64,000 nucleotides of DNA. It comes from Kiritimatiellota bacterium. Its GTDB lineage: Bacteria > Verrucomicrobiota > Kiritimatiellia > JAAZAB01. Where the stretch lies: assembly GCA_026398415.1 (NCBI GenBank), contig JAPLSY010000018.1, positions 1 to 64,000 of the forward strand, in the 5' to 3' direction. This document shows positions 43,058 through 50,692 of the stretch, piece after piece. The notes beneath the pieces were generated by a model. The model worked only from the letters and a program-made list of their open reading frames with translations, ran no database searches and was not told the DNA's origin. The stretch's first letter is position 1; each line of letters begins with the position of its first letter. Both the position numbers and the translations under genes were made by a program.

Positions 43058-43164
43058 AGAATGCAGAATGCAGAATGTAGAATAAAGAAACGAAATCCTT
43101 CCGCTATAAGCGTATCCGTATCAAGCGGAAAAATTCTGCATTCTGCATTCTAAATTCTGCATTT
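43058..43164. repeat. Inverted heptamer pair (AATGCAG type) before the CPBP-kinase gene
   Basis: The left arm 43059-43086 (AATGCAG, AATGCAG, AATGTAG, AAT) faces the right arm 43131-43164 (complementary, with one CTAAATT variant). The 44-bp loop holds its own small hairpin (TCCGCT ... AGCGGA). It fills the whole space between the fabF stop and the upstream gene start. Confidence 0.86.
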
Positions 43165-43165
43165 C

Positions 43166-44401
43166 TCAGATGGGCCGGAAAGCCAGTGTGGCGTTGTGGC
43201 CGCCAAAGCCCAGTGAATTACTCAAGGCCAGCCTGATTTTCTTCTCGCGCGCCGTGTTGGGAATGTAGTCCAGGTCGCATTCCGGATCGGGTGTCGTATA
43301 ATTGATGGTCGGCGGTACGATGCCATGCTTGATTGCCAGGGCGCAGATGGCGGCTTCCACGGCACCGGCGGCGCCCAGCAGATGGCCGGTCATGGATTTG
43401 GTCGAGCTGATCATGACCCGGTGGGCTTGCTTCTCGCCCAGGGCCCGTTTAATGGCCCGCGTTTCGCACCGGTCGTTGAGCAGGGTGCTGGTGCCGTGGG
43501 CGTTAATATAATCCACGTCGTCGGCGCTGGCGTGCGAATCCTGAATGGCCCGTTGCATAGCGCGCGCGGCGCCATCGCCATCCTCGTCCGGCGCGGTTTC
43601 GTGGAAGGCGTCGCACGTGGCGCCATAGCCGGAAAGTTCACAATAGATCGGTGCGCCCCGCTTGCGGGCATGCTCCAATTCCTCGAGCACCAACATGCCG
43701 GCGCCCTCGCCGATGACGAAACCATCGCGCTCCTTATCGAAGGGGCGACTGGCTTTTGCGGGCTCCGCGTTGCGTGTACTCAACGCGCGCAGGGCGCAAA
43801 AGCCGGCGAATGCCAGGGAGCAGATGCCGGCATCGGAGCCGCCGGAAATCATGACGTCCGCATCGCCATATTGAATGAGCCGCATGGCGTCACCCAGTGC
43901 GTGACTGGCCGAGGCGCAAGCGGAAACAACCGCGTAATTCGGTCCCTTAAATTGAAACTCGATGGCAATCAGGCCGGCGGCCATGTTACAGATCATTTGC
44001 GTAATCATAAACGGACTACAGCGCTCCGGGCCTTTTTCCAATAGAATCTGGTGCTGAACCTGCAGCGATTGCAGGCCGCCGATGCCGGAAGCCGCAATAA
44101 CGCCCACGCGGCAGGAATCTTCCCGGTCTGGTTCCAAGCCGGCGTCGATGACAGCCATTTTGGCGGCTGCCATGGCATAATGGCAATACAAGTCCGCGCG
44201 CCGCTGGGCTTTCTTGCTCAAAAAGTCGTTCGGATTGAATTCGACAACTTCGCCGGCAATCTGGGAGGCATGGGGTGACACGTCAAACTGCTGGACGCGC
44301 CGGATGCCGGAAACGCCCGCCACGTTGCGTTCCCAGAAACGTTTGACGTCGCAGCCCAGGGGTGTAACAACCCCGATTCCGGTGATGACTACTTTCCGCA
44401 T
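43166..44401 (-). CDS. fabF: 3-oxoacyl-ACP synthase II
   Basis: This 411-residue condensing enzyme elongates acyl-ACP with malonyl-ACP. Catalytic Cys162 (VSACASASHA), His302 (NAHGTSTLLND), Lys335 and His340 (STKSMTGHLLGAAG) are present, and the C-terminal NSLGFGGHNATLAF is typical. It belongs to a minus-strand cluster fabG-acpP-fabF. A terminator-like hairpin separates it from acpP. Confidence 0.97.
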   Translation of the reverse strand: MRKVVITGIGVVTPLGCDVKRFWERNVAGVSGIRRVQQFDVSPHASQIAGEVVEFNPNDFLSKKAQRRADLYCHYAMAAAKMAVIDAGLEPDREDSCRVGVIAASGIGGLQSLQVQHQILLEKGPERCSPFMITQMICNMAAGLIAIEFQFKGPNYAVVSACASASHALGDAMRLIQYGDADVMISGGSDAGICSLAFAGFCALRALSTRNAEPAKASRPFDKERDGFVIGEGAGMLVLEELEHARKRGAPIYCELSGYGATCDAFHETAPDEDGDGAARAMQRAIQDSHASADDVDYINAHGTSTLLNDRCETRAIKRALGEKQAHRVMISSTKSMTGHLLGAAGAVEAAICALAIKHGIVPPTINYTTPDPECDLDYIPNTAREKKIRLALSNSLGFGGHNATLAFRPI

Positions 44402-44430
44402 GCTCGTAGTATCCAGCGCCTGGGGGTGAT

Positions 44431-44468
44431 AAAAAGGCCGAGGCGGTATTCCCGGTTCCTCGGCCTTT
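44431..44468 (-). terminator. Intrinsic terminator downstream of acpP
   Basis: On the minus strand, arms GGCCGAGG (44458-44465) and CCTCGGCC (44436-44443) flank a 14-base loop and are followed by TTTTT. It lies between acpP and fabF. Partial read-through would give more acpP than fabF transcript, as is usual for the abundant carrier protein. Confidence 0.82.
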
Positions 44469-44482
44469 AAATCCCATGACCC

Positions 44483-44722
44483 TTATTCGCCGAACCCCTT
44501 TTCCTTCAGATAATTCACAACGGCGCCGACAGTGGTCAGCTTTTCGGCTTCTTCATCCGGAATTTCAGCGCCGAATTCTTCTTCGAAGGCCATAACCAAT
44601 TCGACGGTGTCCAGGGAATCTGCGCCCAGGTCTTCGATAAAGGACGCTTCGGGCGTCACCTGTTCCGGGTTCACGCCCAGTTGTTCCACGATAATGTCTC
44701 GGACTTTTTCATCAAGTGCCAT
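44483..44722 (-). CDS. acpP: Acyl carrier protein
   Basis: This 79-residue acidic four-helix protein carries the phosphopantetheine Ser36 in [21 protein letters not shown]. It shuttles acyl chains in fatty-acid synthesis. AGGAGGTTC precedes the ATG. It lies between fabG and fabF, and the hairpin that follows suggests its level is set separately. Confidence 0.98.
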   Translation of the reverse strand: MALDEKVRDIIVEQLGVNPEQVTPEASFIEDLGADSLDTVELVMAFEEEFGAEIPDEEAEKLTTVGAVVNYLKEKGFGE

Positions 44723-44745
44723 TGTTTGAACCTCCTACCTTGTTG

Positions 44746-45489
44746 TTACATCACCATGCCGCCACTTATGCTTAACACCTGGCCCGTCATGTAGGCGGAC
44801 GCAGGACTCGCCAGGAACAAAACCACGTTAGCCACATCATCGGGCAAGCCAAACCGTGCCATTGGAATGGCAGCCAACATTTTTCCCCGTACCGCCTCCG
44901 GCAATGCCGCGGTCATCTTGGTCTCAATGAAGCCCGGCGCCACCGCATTGACGCGAATGTTGCGCGACGCCAACTCCCTGGCCGCCGACTTGGTCAGCGC
45001 AATTACCCCGGCCTTGGAAGCGGCATAATTACACTGGCCGGCATTGCCAATCAAGCCGATAATGGAAGCCAAATTAACGATAACCCCTGACTTCTGCTTG
45101 ATCATGCCCCGGGACACCGCCTTTGTAAACAAAAAAGTGCCCTTCAGGTTGACGGCAAGGACCTGGTCCCAATCCTCCTCCGACATCCGTACCAGGAACC
45201 CGTCGCGCGTGATTCCCGCGTTGTTGATCAGGATATCCAGCCGACCGAAGCCTTTCAGCGCCTCGTCCACGGTCTGTTGGACGCTCTTGGCCTGGCTGAC
45301 ATCCGTGGCCAGCGCCAAGGCCTTACGTCCCTTGGCCGTGATGGCCTGCTCGGTTTCTGCCAGCCAGTCCCGGTTTAAGTCGCACACAACCACGTCAGCG
45401 CCTTCGGCGGCCAGTTTTTCGGCAATTGCCCGGCCAATTCCGCGCGCCGCGCCCGTTACCAACGCTATTTTCCCGTCCAGTTGTCCCAT
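44746..45489 (-). CDS. fabG: 3-oxoacyl-ACP reductase
   Basis: This 247-residue short-chain dehydrogenase has the NADPH motif TGAARGIG (12-19), NNAG (89-92), Ser142, Tyr155 and Lys159 (YAASK) and the C-terminal [15 protein letters not shown] typical of FabG. ATG 45489 follows AAGGATCTGCC; upstream in-frame codons belong to REP-like DNA. It is first in the minus-strand fabG-acpP-fabF group; fabD is not next to it. Confidence 0.96.
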   Translation of the reverse strand: MGQLDGKIALVTGAARGIGRAIAEKLAAEGADVVVCDLNRDWLAETEQAITAKGRKALALATDVSQAKSVQQTVDEALKGFGRLDILINNAGITRDGFLVRMSEEDWDQVLAVNLKGTFLFTKAVSRGMIKQKSGVIVNLASIIGLIGNAGQCNYAASKAGVIALTKSAARELASRNIRVNAVAPGFIETKMTAALPEAVRGKMLAAIPMARFGLPDDVANVVLFLASPASAYMTGQVLSISGGMVM

Positions 45490-45628
45490 GGCAGATCCTT
45501 CCATTATTGCCTGACTTGTCCACCATAGCCTTGGCGACGGTGGATTATCATGCTGATGCAATGAAATGGGTCATTTTGTAACAAAAAACCGGGTGGGTGT
45601 CTATAGTTTGTTTTGTGATTTTTTAGAA
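45490..45628. repeat. Spacer with REP-like unit before fabG
   Basis: At 45512-45545 a REP-like unit has TTGTCCACCATAGCCTTGGC followed by GACGGTGGA, a near-palindromic sequence of the same kind as at 16948 and 7460. The remaining 80 bp are AT-rich and hold the likely fabG promoter, which I could not fix precisely. Confidence 0.6.
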
Positions 45629-46414
45629 TCATCCCGGCCCGGTAGCCCAGATTTCGCTGATCTGATCGGCATAGGTCAGACTGACTTGGACATGGTCCAA
45701 CCCCTGGCGGCGCAGGGCTTCGCAAGTCGGCTTGAGTGCCAGCTCCGGGCGGTTACAGTCCAAGCTGAGGTGAAATAGAAAGACTTTCTTCAGGTCATTG
45801 CCCGCGATTTCGGCGATCAGTTCTGCCGCGTGCTGGTTGGAAAGGTGGCCCTGCCGGCCGGCAATGCGCTGTTTGAGATGCCATGGCCGCTGGGCGTCGG
45901 TCAACAGCCGTTCATCGTGGTTGGATTCGATAATCAGAGCCTGGCAATGGCGCAGGCGTTCCCGGACGAGATGCGTGCAGACCCCGATGTCCGTGACAAT
46001 CCCCACGCGGACCTGGTCCGAGGCCACAATGAAGCCCACCGGCTCATAGGCGTCGTGCGAGACGGAAAAGGGGGTAAGCGTCAGGTCGCCGATGGTAAAA
46101 TCCGCGCCGGTGGTGAAGACCTGCCATTTCAAATTGCGCAGCTTGTCGTCCTTGCGAACGGCTTCAATCGTGCCGGCATTGGCGTATAGGGGGATGCCCG
46201 ATCGCGTGTGCAATGCCGCCAGGCCCGCCGTGTGGTCGCCATGCTCATGGGTCAGGCAAATGCCCTGGATGGAAGGGAGCGACACGCCCATTAATTCCAG
46301 GCGGCGGGCCGTTTCGCGGCCACTGAGTCCGGCATCAATGAGAATCCGGGTGGTCGCGGACCCCGCAAAGATGCAATTGCCCGAACTGCCGCTGGCCAAT
46401 ACGCAGACTTTCAT
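45629..46414 (-). CDS. MBL-fold metallohydrolase, YycJ/WalJ type
   Basis: This 261-residue metallo-beta-lactamase-fold protein starts MKVCVLASGSSGNCIFAGS, the YycJ-type opening. The motif THEHGDH is followed by VSHDAYEP, TDIG, ESNHDERLL and a C-terminal His (LFHLSLDCNRPE). Relatives include Bacillus YycJ, an exonuclease linked to mismatch repair. All metal ligands look intact. It stands alone on the minus strand, followed in the same direction by the fab genes. Confidence 0.88.
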   Translation of the reverse strand: MKVCVLASGSSGNCIFAGSATTRILIDAGLSGRETARRLELMGVSLPSIQGICLTHEHGDHTAGLAALHTRSGIPLYANAGTIEAVRKDDKLRNLKWQVFTTGADFTIGDLTLTPFSVSHDAYEPVGFIVASDQVRVGIVTDIGVCTHLVRERLRHCQALIIESNHDERLLTDAQRPWHLKQRIAGRQGHLSNQHAAELIAEIAGNDLKKVFLFHLSLDCNRPELALKPTCEALRRQGLDHVQVSLTYADQISEIWATGPG

Positions 46415-46428
46415 CGCAATCGTTTCCG

Positions 46429-46485
46429 GTTCGTCGTTCTTTGTTCTTGGTCTTGGGATACTAAATTGAGGGGTGACCTCAATTT
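46429..46485. repeat. GTTCTTG-type array and a 9-bp hairpin after the glycosidase gene
   Basis: GTTCGTC, GTTCTTT and GTTCTTG units occupy 46429-46451. A perfect 9-bp hairpin AAATTGAGG ... CCTCAATTT with a 5-base loop (46463-46485) overlaps the stop of the minus-strand glycosidase gene and may end its transcript. Confidence 0.7.
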
Positions 46486-48568
46486 ATGGTCTCCGATCCG
46501 TGAAAAGATGCCGGGTTTCGGTGAGGAAAAGGTAGAAGCCCGTCCAACAGCCTACGCCCGCAAGATTCGGATTCTCCATCGGTGCCAGACCATGCGTAGC
46601 CGACAGGGCTTCGGGTATGGAACGAAACCGCACCCAGTTGCGTGTCAGTGCGTTGAGAATGTTGGCGGAAATGGAATCAGCGATATCGTGGAGGGCGTAA
46701 AGGCGCAGTCCCTGCACGACCATCCAGTTGGTCATAATCCACACCATCAGGCGGCGTTCGTCCATGAAGTCATCACTCAGGTCGGTGGTGATGGCCGGGT
46801 ATTTCCCATAACCGTTACTACTGCGAAAATACGCAGCCATGCGAGCAGCGCGTTTCGGCGTGGGAATGCGCGCCAGCAATGCCAGGGTGTTGTCCAAGCC
46901 CCAGAAGCGCGTTCCGCGCGGCGTTTGGTAGATGTGCCGCCGGTCGGCGTCGTAGTCAAAATAAAACCCGATATCGTCATCCCAGAACAGATCATTAATA
47001 TGGTCTCTAGTTTCCGCCCATTGCCGTTCGTGGCGCGTGGCGTCTAACCCGAGCTCGCGGTGAAACCCGGCGATAATGCTCTTCTGCAGAGCGGCCAGGA
47101 CGTTCATACCGATGCCCGCGACGCAGGGTAGCCCCTTTGGTCCCCCGGAGTAGTCGTTCCAGAATCCTCCGGCGCCGACCAGAATGCCTTTCTTGCGATA
47201 GACCCGTTCCAGATAGGCATCGTTTGCGGTGAGCATCGGCAGGACCGCGCGCAGAAAATCCCTGTCGTGTGTCTTTTGATACAAATGCTGGCAAGCCAGC
47301 GACCATACCGGATAGGTCGTATCCGTGCGTCCCGGTGTCGTATTAATCGGCATCTGCCCTGCGCGTTTCCCTGACAGATTCATGAAATGCGCCAGGCCGC
47401 CGATCACCATGCGCTTTGCCAGAGCCGGGTCCAGATCAACCATCGCCAAACTGTTGAAGAAGTGATCCGGCACCCAGGTGGGCGGGTAGATGGCGGTATC
47501 AGCGGAGGAGACCACGCCCTCATACAGCCGGCCGCGGAAACGACGCCGTATGGTCCCTGATTGCACGCAATCCCTCAAATACTGGTATTGGTGTTGTACC
47601 ATTTCCTTGTACAAAGGCAACTGAGGCGAGCGCGGCAGTTTGATAGGCAAAGGGGGTTTGACGGCGGCAAGGGGAACGTCGGTCGGCCAGGGAACATGCA
47701 CCCAGACCCGTGGTTTTGGGAGAGTGGTTATCTCGGGCAGTTGAAACCTTAGCTCCGGTCGCCGACGTCGGCCTGCCAGAAAACCGCTTTTGAAGGCCTC
47801 GTACGCGGCAAACAACTTCCAGAAGATACGGTCGGATATCTGGTTCTGTCTTTCCGGGAAGAAGGTCATTGCGCCGCTGACGTCAACGGTTTCGCCGAAG
47901 GCCGAGAGGATGCAAGGGCGCGACAACCTGTCAAAATTTTCAAGTTCTGCGCGTTTTGCATGCAACAACTGCGCGAGAAACGTCTCCGACGCCTGTATCC
48001 GGCAGAATTCGCGAAAACGGCCGACGTGAAATCGTGCGGGCCCAGTCCGAACGTGCCACTCATGATTTCTGATGGCTACGATCGGCTCTTGTCGCGTCAG
48101 TTTGGCTGCCCGCGCAAGAAGTACTTCGACAAAGTCCCCCGGAAACAGAAAACGATGGGAGGTTAAGTCCTCTTTCTCCACCGTGTATGCCCCTATCTCC
48201 TCTTTCAGAAGATATTGAAGAAGCGCCTGTCGGTTGCCATCGAGCCTTCGGGAAATCCTTCCTTCCTCGCCAACGACCACCTCCCCAATGAGAAACCCGT
48301 TGACGGTGGATGTCTGGATCTTCGGAGTCACCTCGGGCATGAGTCGTAGCCGCGTCATGCTCTGCTCGTCCACCGGCAGAAAACTCAGCCTGCGGAAAAC
48401 CGCCACGTGCTGGGGACCGGATGCAAGAAACGTAAAAAAGTTGCCTGACAGCTTTGTTATCCGGGAGATGTACTGGGTTACAACGTTAATGATATTAACC
48501 GGCTCATTTTTTCGAACACGTTTTGCCGAGGTTTTATAACCCGATTTCAAAATCGCATGCTTACTCAT
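46484..48568 (-). CDS. Trehalase/GH63-like (alpha/alpha)6-barrel glycoside hydrolase
   Basis: This 694-residue protein has a C-terminal (alpha/alpha)6-barrel typical of GH37/GH63-like enzymes: TAIYPPTWVPDHFFNSLAMVDLD, INTTPGRTDTTYPVWSLACQHLY, GFWNDYSGG, INDLFWDDDIGFYFDYD, RFWGLDNTLALLARIP and DERRLMVWIMTNWMVVQGLRLY. Asp and Glu in these loops are probably the acids of catalysis. The N-terminal half (1-300) is not recognised; VNIINVVTQYISRITKLSGNFF and the beta-rich segments suggest a sugar-binding domain. There is no signal peptide, so it probably acts in the cytoplasm. The substrate is unknown. Confidence 0.72.
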   Translation of the reverse strand: MSKHAILKSGYKTSAKRVRKNEPVNIINVVTQYISRITKLSGNFFTFLASGPQHVAVFRRLSFLPVDEQSMTRLRLMPEVTPKIQTSTVNGFLIGEVVVGEEGRISRRLDGNRQALLQYLLKEEIGAYTVEKEDLTSHRFLFPGDFVEVLLARAAKLTRQEPIVAIRNHEWHVRTGPARFHVGRFREFCRIQASETFLAQLLHAKRAELENFDRLSRPCILSAFGETVDVSGAMTFFPERQNQISDRIFWKLFAAYEAFKSGFLAGRRRRPELRFQLPEITTLPKPRVWVHVPWPTDVPLAAVKPPLPIKLPRSPQLPLYKEMVQHQYQYLRDCVQSGTIRRRFRGRLYEGVVSSADTAIYPPTWVPDHFFNSLAMVDLDPALAKRMVIGGLAHFMNLSGKRAGQMPINTTPGRTDTTYPVWSLACQHLYQKTHDRDFLRAVLPMLTANDAYLERVYRKKGILVGAGGFWNDYSGGPKGLPCVAGIGMNVLAALQKSIIAGFHRELGLDATRHERQWAETRDHINDLFWDDDIGFYFDYDADRRHIYQTPRGTRFWGLDNTLALLARIPTPKRAARMAAYFRSSNGYGKYPAITTDLSDDFMDERRLMVWIMTNWMVVQGLRLYALHDIADSISANILNALTRNWVRFRSIPEALSATHGLAPMENPNLAGVGCWTGFYLFLTETRHLFTDRRP

Positions 48569-48686
48569 GTGAATAATCCTTTATGGATTTCCAAGTTTTA
48601 ACAGCGGGCAGGCCGTCGTCTGGTATTGCGCTTCCGCCCGTAATTAGTATACTCATTTCCGATCAAACGAAAGAAAGAAATACCCT

Positions 48687-50117
48687 ATGGCCAATCAATC
48701 GCTCTCCATGTCCCAGGAACAGCGCCAGGTTCAGATGCTGGCGCCCCAGCTGCGGCAGTCGCTGGAGTTGTTACAGGCGCCTATGCTGGAATTGCGCGCC
48801 CTGGTTCAGCAGGAACTCCAGAGCAATCCGACCCTGGAGGAAAAGCCGCCGAAAACCATCAGCATCGAGGTTGAGCCGGGCGTTAGCGAAGTGGATGACG
48901 CCAAGGAGCTTGCCTTCAAGGATGAATTCGAAATCCTCTCGCGGATTGACGAAGAAGGCTGCAAGTATTTTATGCAGGACCTGGCCTCCGAACCCTATGA
49001 TGCGGGACGGGAGAAGCGGCGTTCGTTTTTTTTAGATTCACAGGTCAAGCCGGTATCCCTCCAGGAACATCTGAATCAGCAGTTGCGCGAGGCGGGCTTA
49101 AGCGAGAAGGATCTCCGGACAGGGGAGCTCATTGTCGGCAGTATCAACGACGATGGCTACCTCCTGCAGAGCGTGGAAGAAATGGCCGCCGCCACCGGGT
49201 TTGAAGCAGCGCAGATTCATGATGTCCTGGTGGTCATTCAGGATTTTGATCCCATCGGCGTGGGTGCTTGTGATGTCAGGGAATGTTTGCTCCTGCAGTT
49301 GGAAAGACTGGGGCAGGGGGATTCGCTGGCCGCCGCCGTGGTAAAAAACCACTTGGAACTGCTGGGCAACAAGCAGTTCAAAGAGATTGCCCAGCGCCAA
49401 GCTGCGCCGCTGGAACAGGTGCATCAGGCGGCCAAGGTCATCGCCACGCTGGAACCGAAACCGGGACGGGTCTTCAGCGCCGAAACGCCGGTCTATGTCA
49501 TGCCGGATGTCCTGGTGGAAAAGACCGATGCCGACTATCGGGTGATCCTGAACGATGAGCACATTCCGCGACTCTGGATCAGCCGGCAATACAAGGACAT
49601 GATGCAGAACGACGCAACCAAGCCGGATGTAAAGGCCTATATCCGGGAGCGTATTCGGTCGGGACTGTTTTTAATCAAGAGTATTACCCAGCGCCAGCGC
49701 ACGCTCTACCGGGTAGCCGTCGAGATTGTCCGGGTACAATCGGAATTTCTGGATGTTGGTCTTGCCCAGCTCAAGCCGCTGGCCATGGCGGAAGTGGCGC
49801 GCATCGTCGGTCTGCACGAAACCACGATATGCCGTTGCGTGGCCAATAAGTACATGAAGACGCCGCGCGGTCTGTTTGCGCTGAAGTATTTTTTCAACCC
49901 GGGCTTGAAGACGGCGGACGGCAAAACGGTTTCGAACAAAACGGTCCAGGACAAAATTGCATCGCTGGTGGCCGCAGAAGATCCGGTCCATCCGCTTTCG
50001 GATCAGGAGATTATGGATCGGCTGAAGGGCGAAGGCTTACAGGTGGCGCGACGCACGGTGGCCAAGTACCGATTGGTCCTTAAAATTCCGCCTTCGCACC
50101 TGCGCAAGCAGACGTGA
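48687..50117 (+). CDS. rpoN: RNA polymerase sigma-54 factor
   Basis: This 476-residue sigma-54 has the Gln/Leu-rich region I (SLSMSQEQRQVQMLAPQLRQSLELLQAPMLELRALVQQEL), the core-binding domain (LQEHLNQQLREAGLSEKDLRTGELIVGSINDDGYL), the helix-turn-helix part (LKPLAMAEVARIVGLHETTICRCVANKYMKTPRG) and the C-terminal RpoN box VARRTVAKYRLVLKIPPS. It directs transcription from -24/-12 promoters with enhancer-binding ATPases; none of the latter is in the window. ATG 48687 has an A/G-rich site upstream. Confidence 0.97.
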   Translation: MANQSLSMSQEQRQVQMLAPQLRQSLELLQAPMLELRALVQQELQSNPTLEEKPPKTISIEVEPGVSEVDDAKELAFKDEFEILSRIDEEGCKYFMQDLASEPYDAGREKRRSFFLDSQVKPVSLQEHLNQQLREAGLSEKDLRTGELIVGSINDDGYLLQSVEEMAAATGFEAAQIHDVLVVIQDFDPIGVGACDVRECLLLQLERLGQGDSLAAAVVKNHLELLGNKQFKEIAQRQAAPLEQVHQAAKVIATLEPKPGRVFSAETPVYVMPDVLVEKTDADYRVILNDEHIPRLWISRQYKDMMQNDATKPDVKAYIRERIRSGLFLIKSITQRQRTLYRVAVEIVRVQSEFLDVGLAQLKPLAMAEVARIVGLHETTICRCVANKYMKTPRGLFALKYFFNPGLKTADGKTVSNKTVQDKIASLVAAEDPVHPLSDQEIMDRLKGEGLQVARRTVAKYRLVLKIPPSHLRKQT

Positions 50118-50151
50118 CCAATGCTTCGGAGGGACTTACAGTGCCGGCGCT

Positions 50152-50403
50152 CTATAGACGCTTTTTCGAAAATGCTCTTCCTGATTGTGTCTTCAGGTAT
50201 CGCTCGAATGCGAGAGCCTGTTCGCGATCAGTAAATGCAATAACTGTTTTGTATTGCCATAGCCGGTATGGAGCAGTCGCTGGCACTGCTCCGGAGTTGT
50301 GGTGCTTCAGGCGATCTTCGATATCTTCCGTGAAGCCGGTATAAAAGTGTTCGCCATGTGAGCGGCTTTGAATGATGTACACGTAGAAGAAACGGGTTTT
50401 CAT
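50152..50403 (-). CDS. GIY-YIG nuclease superfamily protein
   Basis: This 83-residue protein has a small GIY-YIG domain: YVYIIQSRSHGEHFYTGFTEDIEDRLKHHNSG, with Arg in EDRLKHH and Glu in ALAFERYLK as the expected catalytic pair. Stand-alone members of this group are common; most have no assigned role and may act in DNA repair or as solitary homing-type nucleases. It converges on rpoN and lies just outside the left end of the integrated element. Confidence 0.85.
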   Translation of the reverse strand: MKTRFFYVYIIQSRSHGEHFYTGFTEDIEDRLKHHNSGAVPATAPYRLWQYKTVIAFTDREQALAFERYLKTQSGRAFSKKRL

Positions 50404-50487
50404 TACTGGCGTGCCGAGTCGAAGTTCGGAGCAGGTATCATCAAGCCCGTCTTCGTTGTCTCGCAGTTACGACAACTACGACGCGGC

Positions 50488-50523
50488 AGTCTTCGTTCTC
50501 CGCCTACGCTCCGAACGAAGACT
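50488..50523. repeat. Inverted repeat next to attL
   Basis: AGTCTTCGTTC (50488-50498) and GAACGAAGACT (50513-50523) are perfect complements with a 14-base loop and abut the tRNA fragment. The unit matches the AACGAAG family, and the hairpin may have been the terminator of the original tRNA-Asp gene on the minus strand. Confidence 0.7.
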
Positions 50524-50572
50524 GGCGGGAGAGACGGGGCTCGAACCCGCAACCTTCGGCGTGACAAGCCGA
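50523..50572 (-). other. attL: displaced 3' fragment of tRNA-Asp
   Basis: These 50 bp equal the last 50 bases of the tRNA-Asp gene (minus strand, including CCA) and are followed by unrelated sequence where the 5' half should be. It cannot form a tRNA. Confidence 0.93.
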
Positions 50573-50607
50573 ATATACTTCATTGTTTATAGGCCTATCC
50601 TGCCTGT

Positions 50608-50622
50608 TGCTACCTTTTTGTA
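50608..50622 (+). promoter_or_regulatory. Putative integrase arm site, left
   Basis: TGCTACCTTTTTGTA is repeated exactly, in the same orientation, at 62315-62329. Flanking bases (GGCCT about 15 bp upstream) also agree. Both lie inside the element close to the att cores, where arm-type integrase sites are expected. Confidence 0.65.
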
Positions 50623-50623
50623 G

Positions 50624-50652
50624 TTGACATCGCGCCCACGTTATGCGATTCT
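50624..50652 (+). promoter_or_regulatory. Putative integrase promoter
   Basis: TTGACA (50624-50629) is followed after 17 bp by GATTCT (50647-50652) preceded by TGC, an extended -10. It overlaps the region of the putative arm site, so integrase may repress its own gene. The -10 match is weak. Confidence 0.5.
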
Positions 50653-50692
50653 TGCGCCGTTTAGAGACTATTCGAGAGGATGGGCGCGAGCT

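Noticed and set aside
647..46451. CRISPR arrays
   Set aside because: The repeats are 7-bp units with no spacers, and no cas genes occur.
50523..50572. A second tRNA-Asp gene
   Set aside because: Only the 3' 50 bases are present; the 5' half is missing, so it is the displaced attL copy.
50624..50692. Integrase start at TTG 50624
   Set aside because: The TTG is part of a TTGACA -35-like box, and the extra residues match no integrase; ATG 50693 is better placed.
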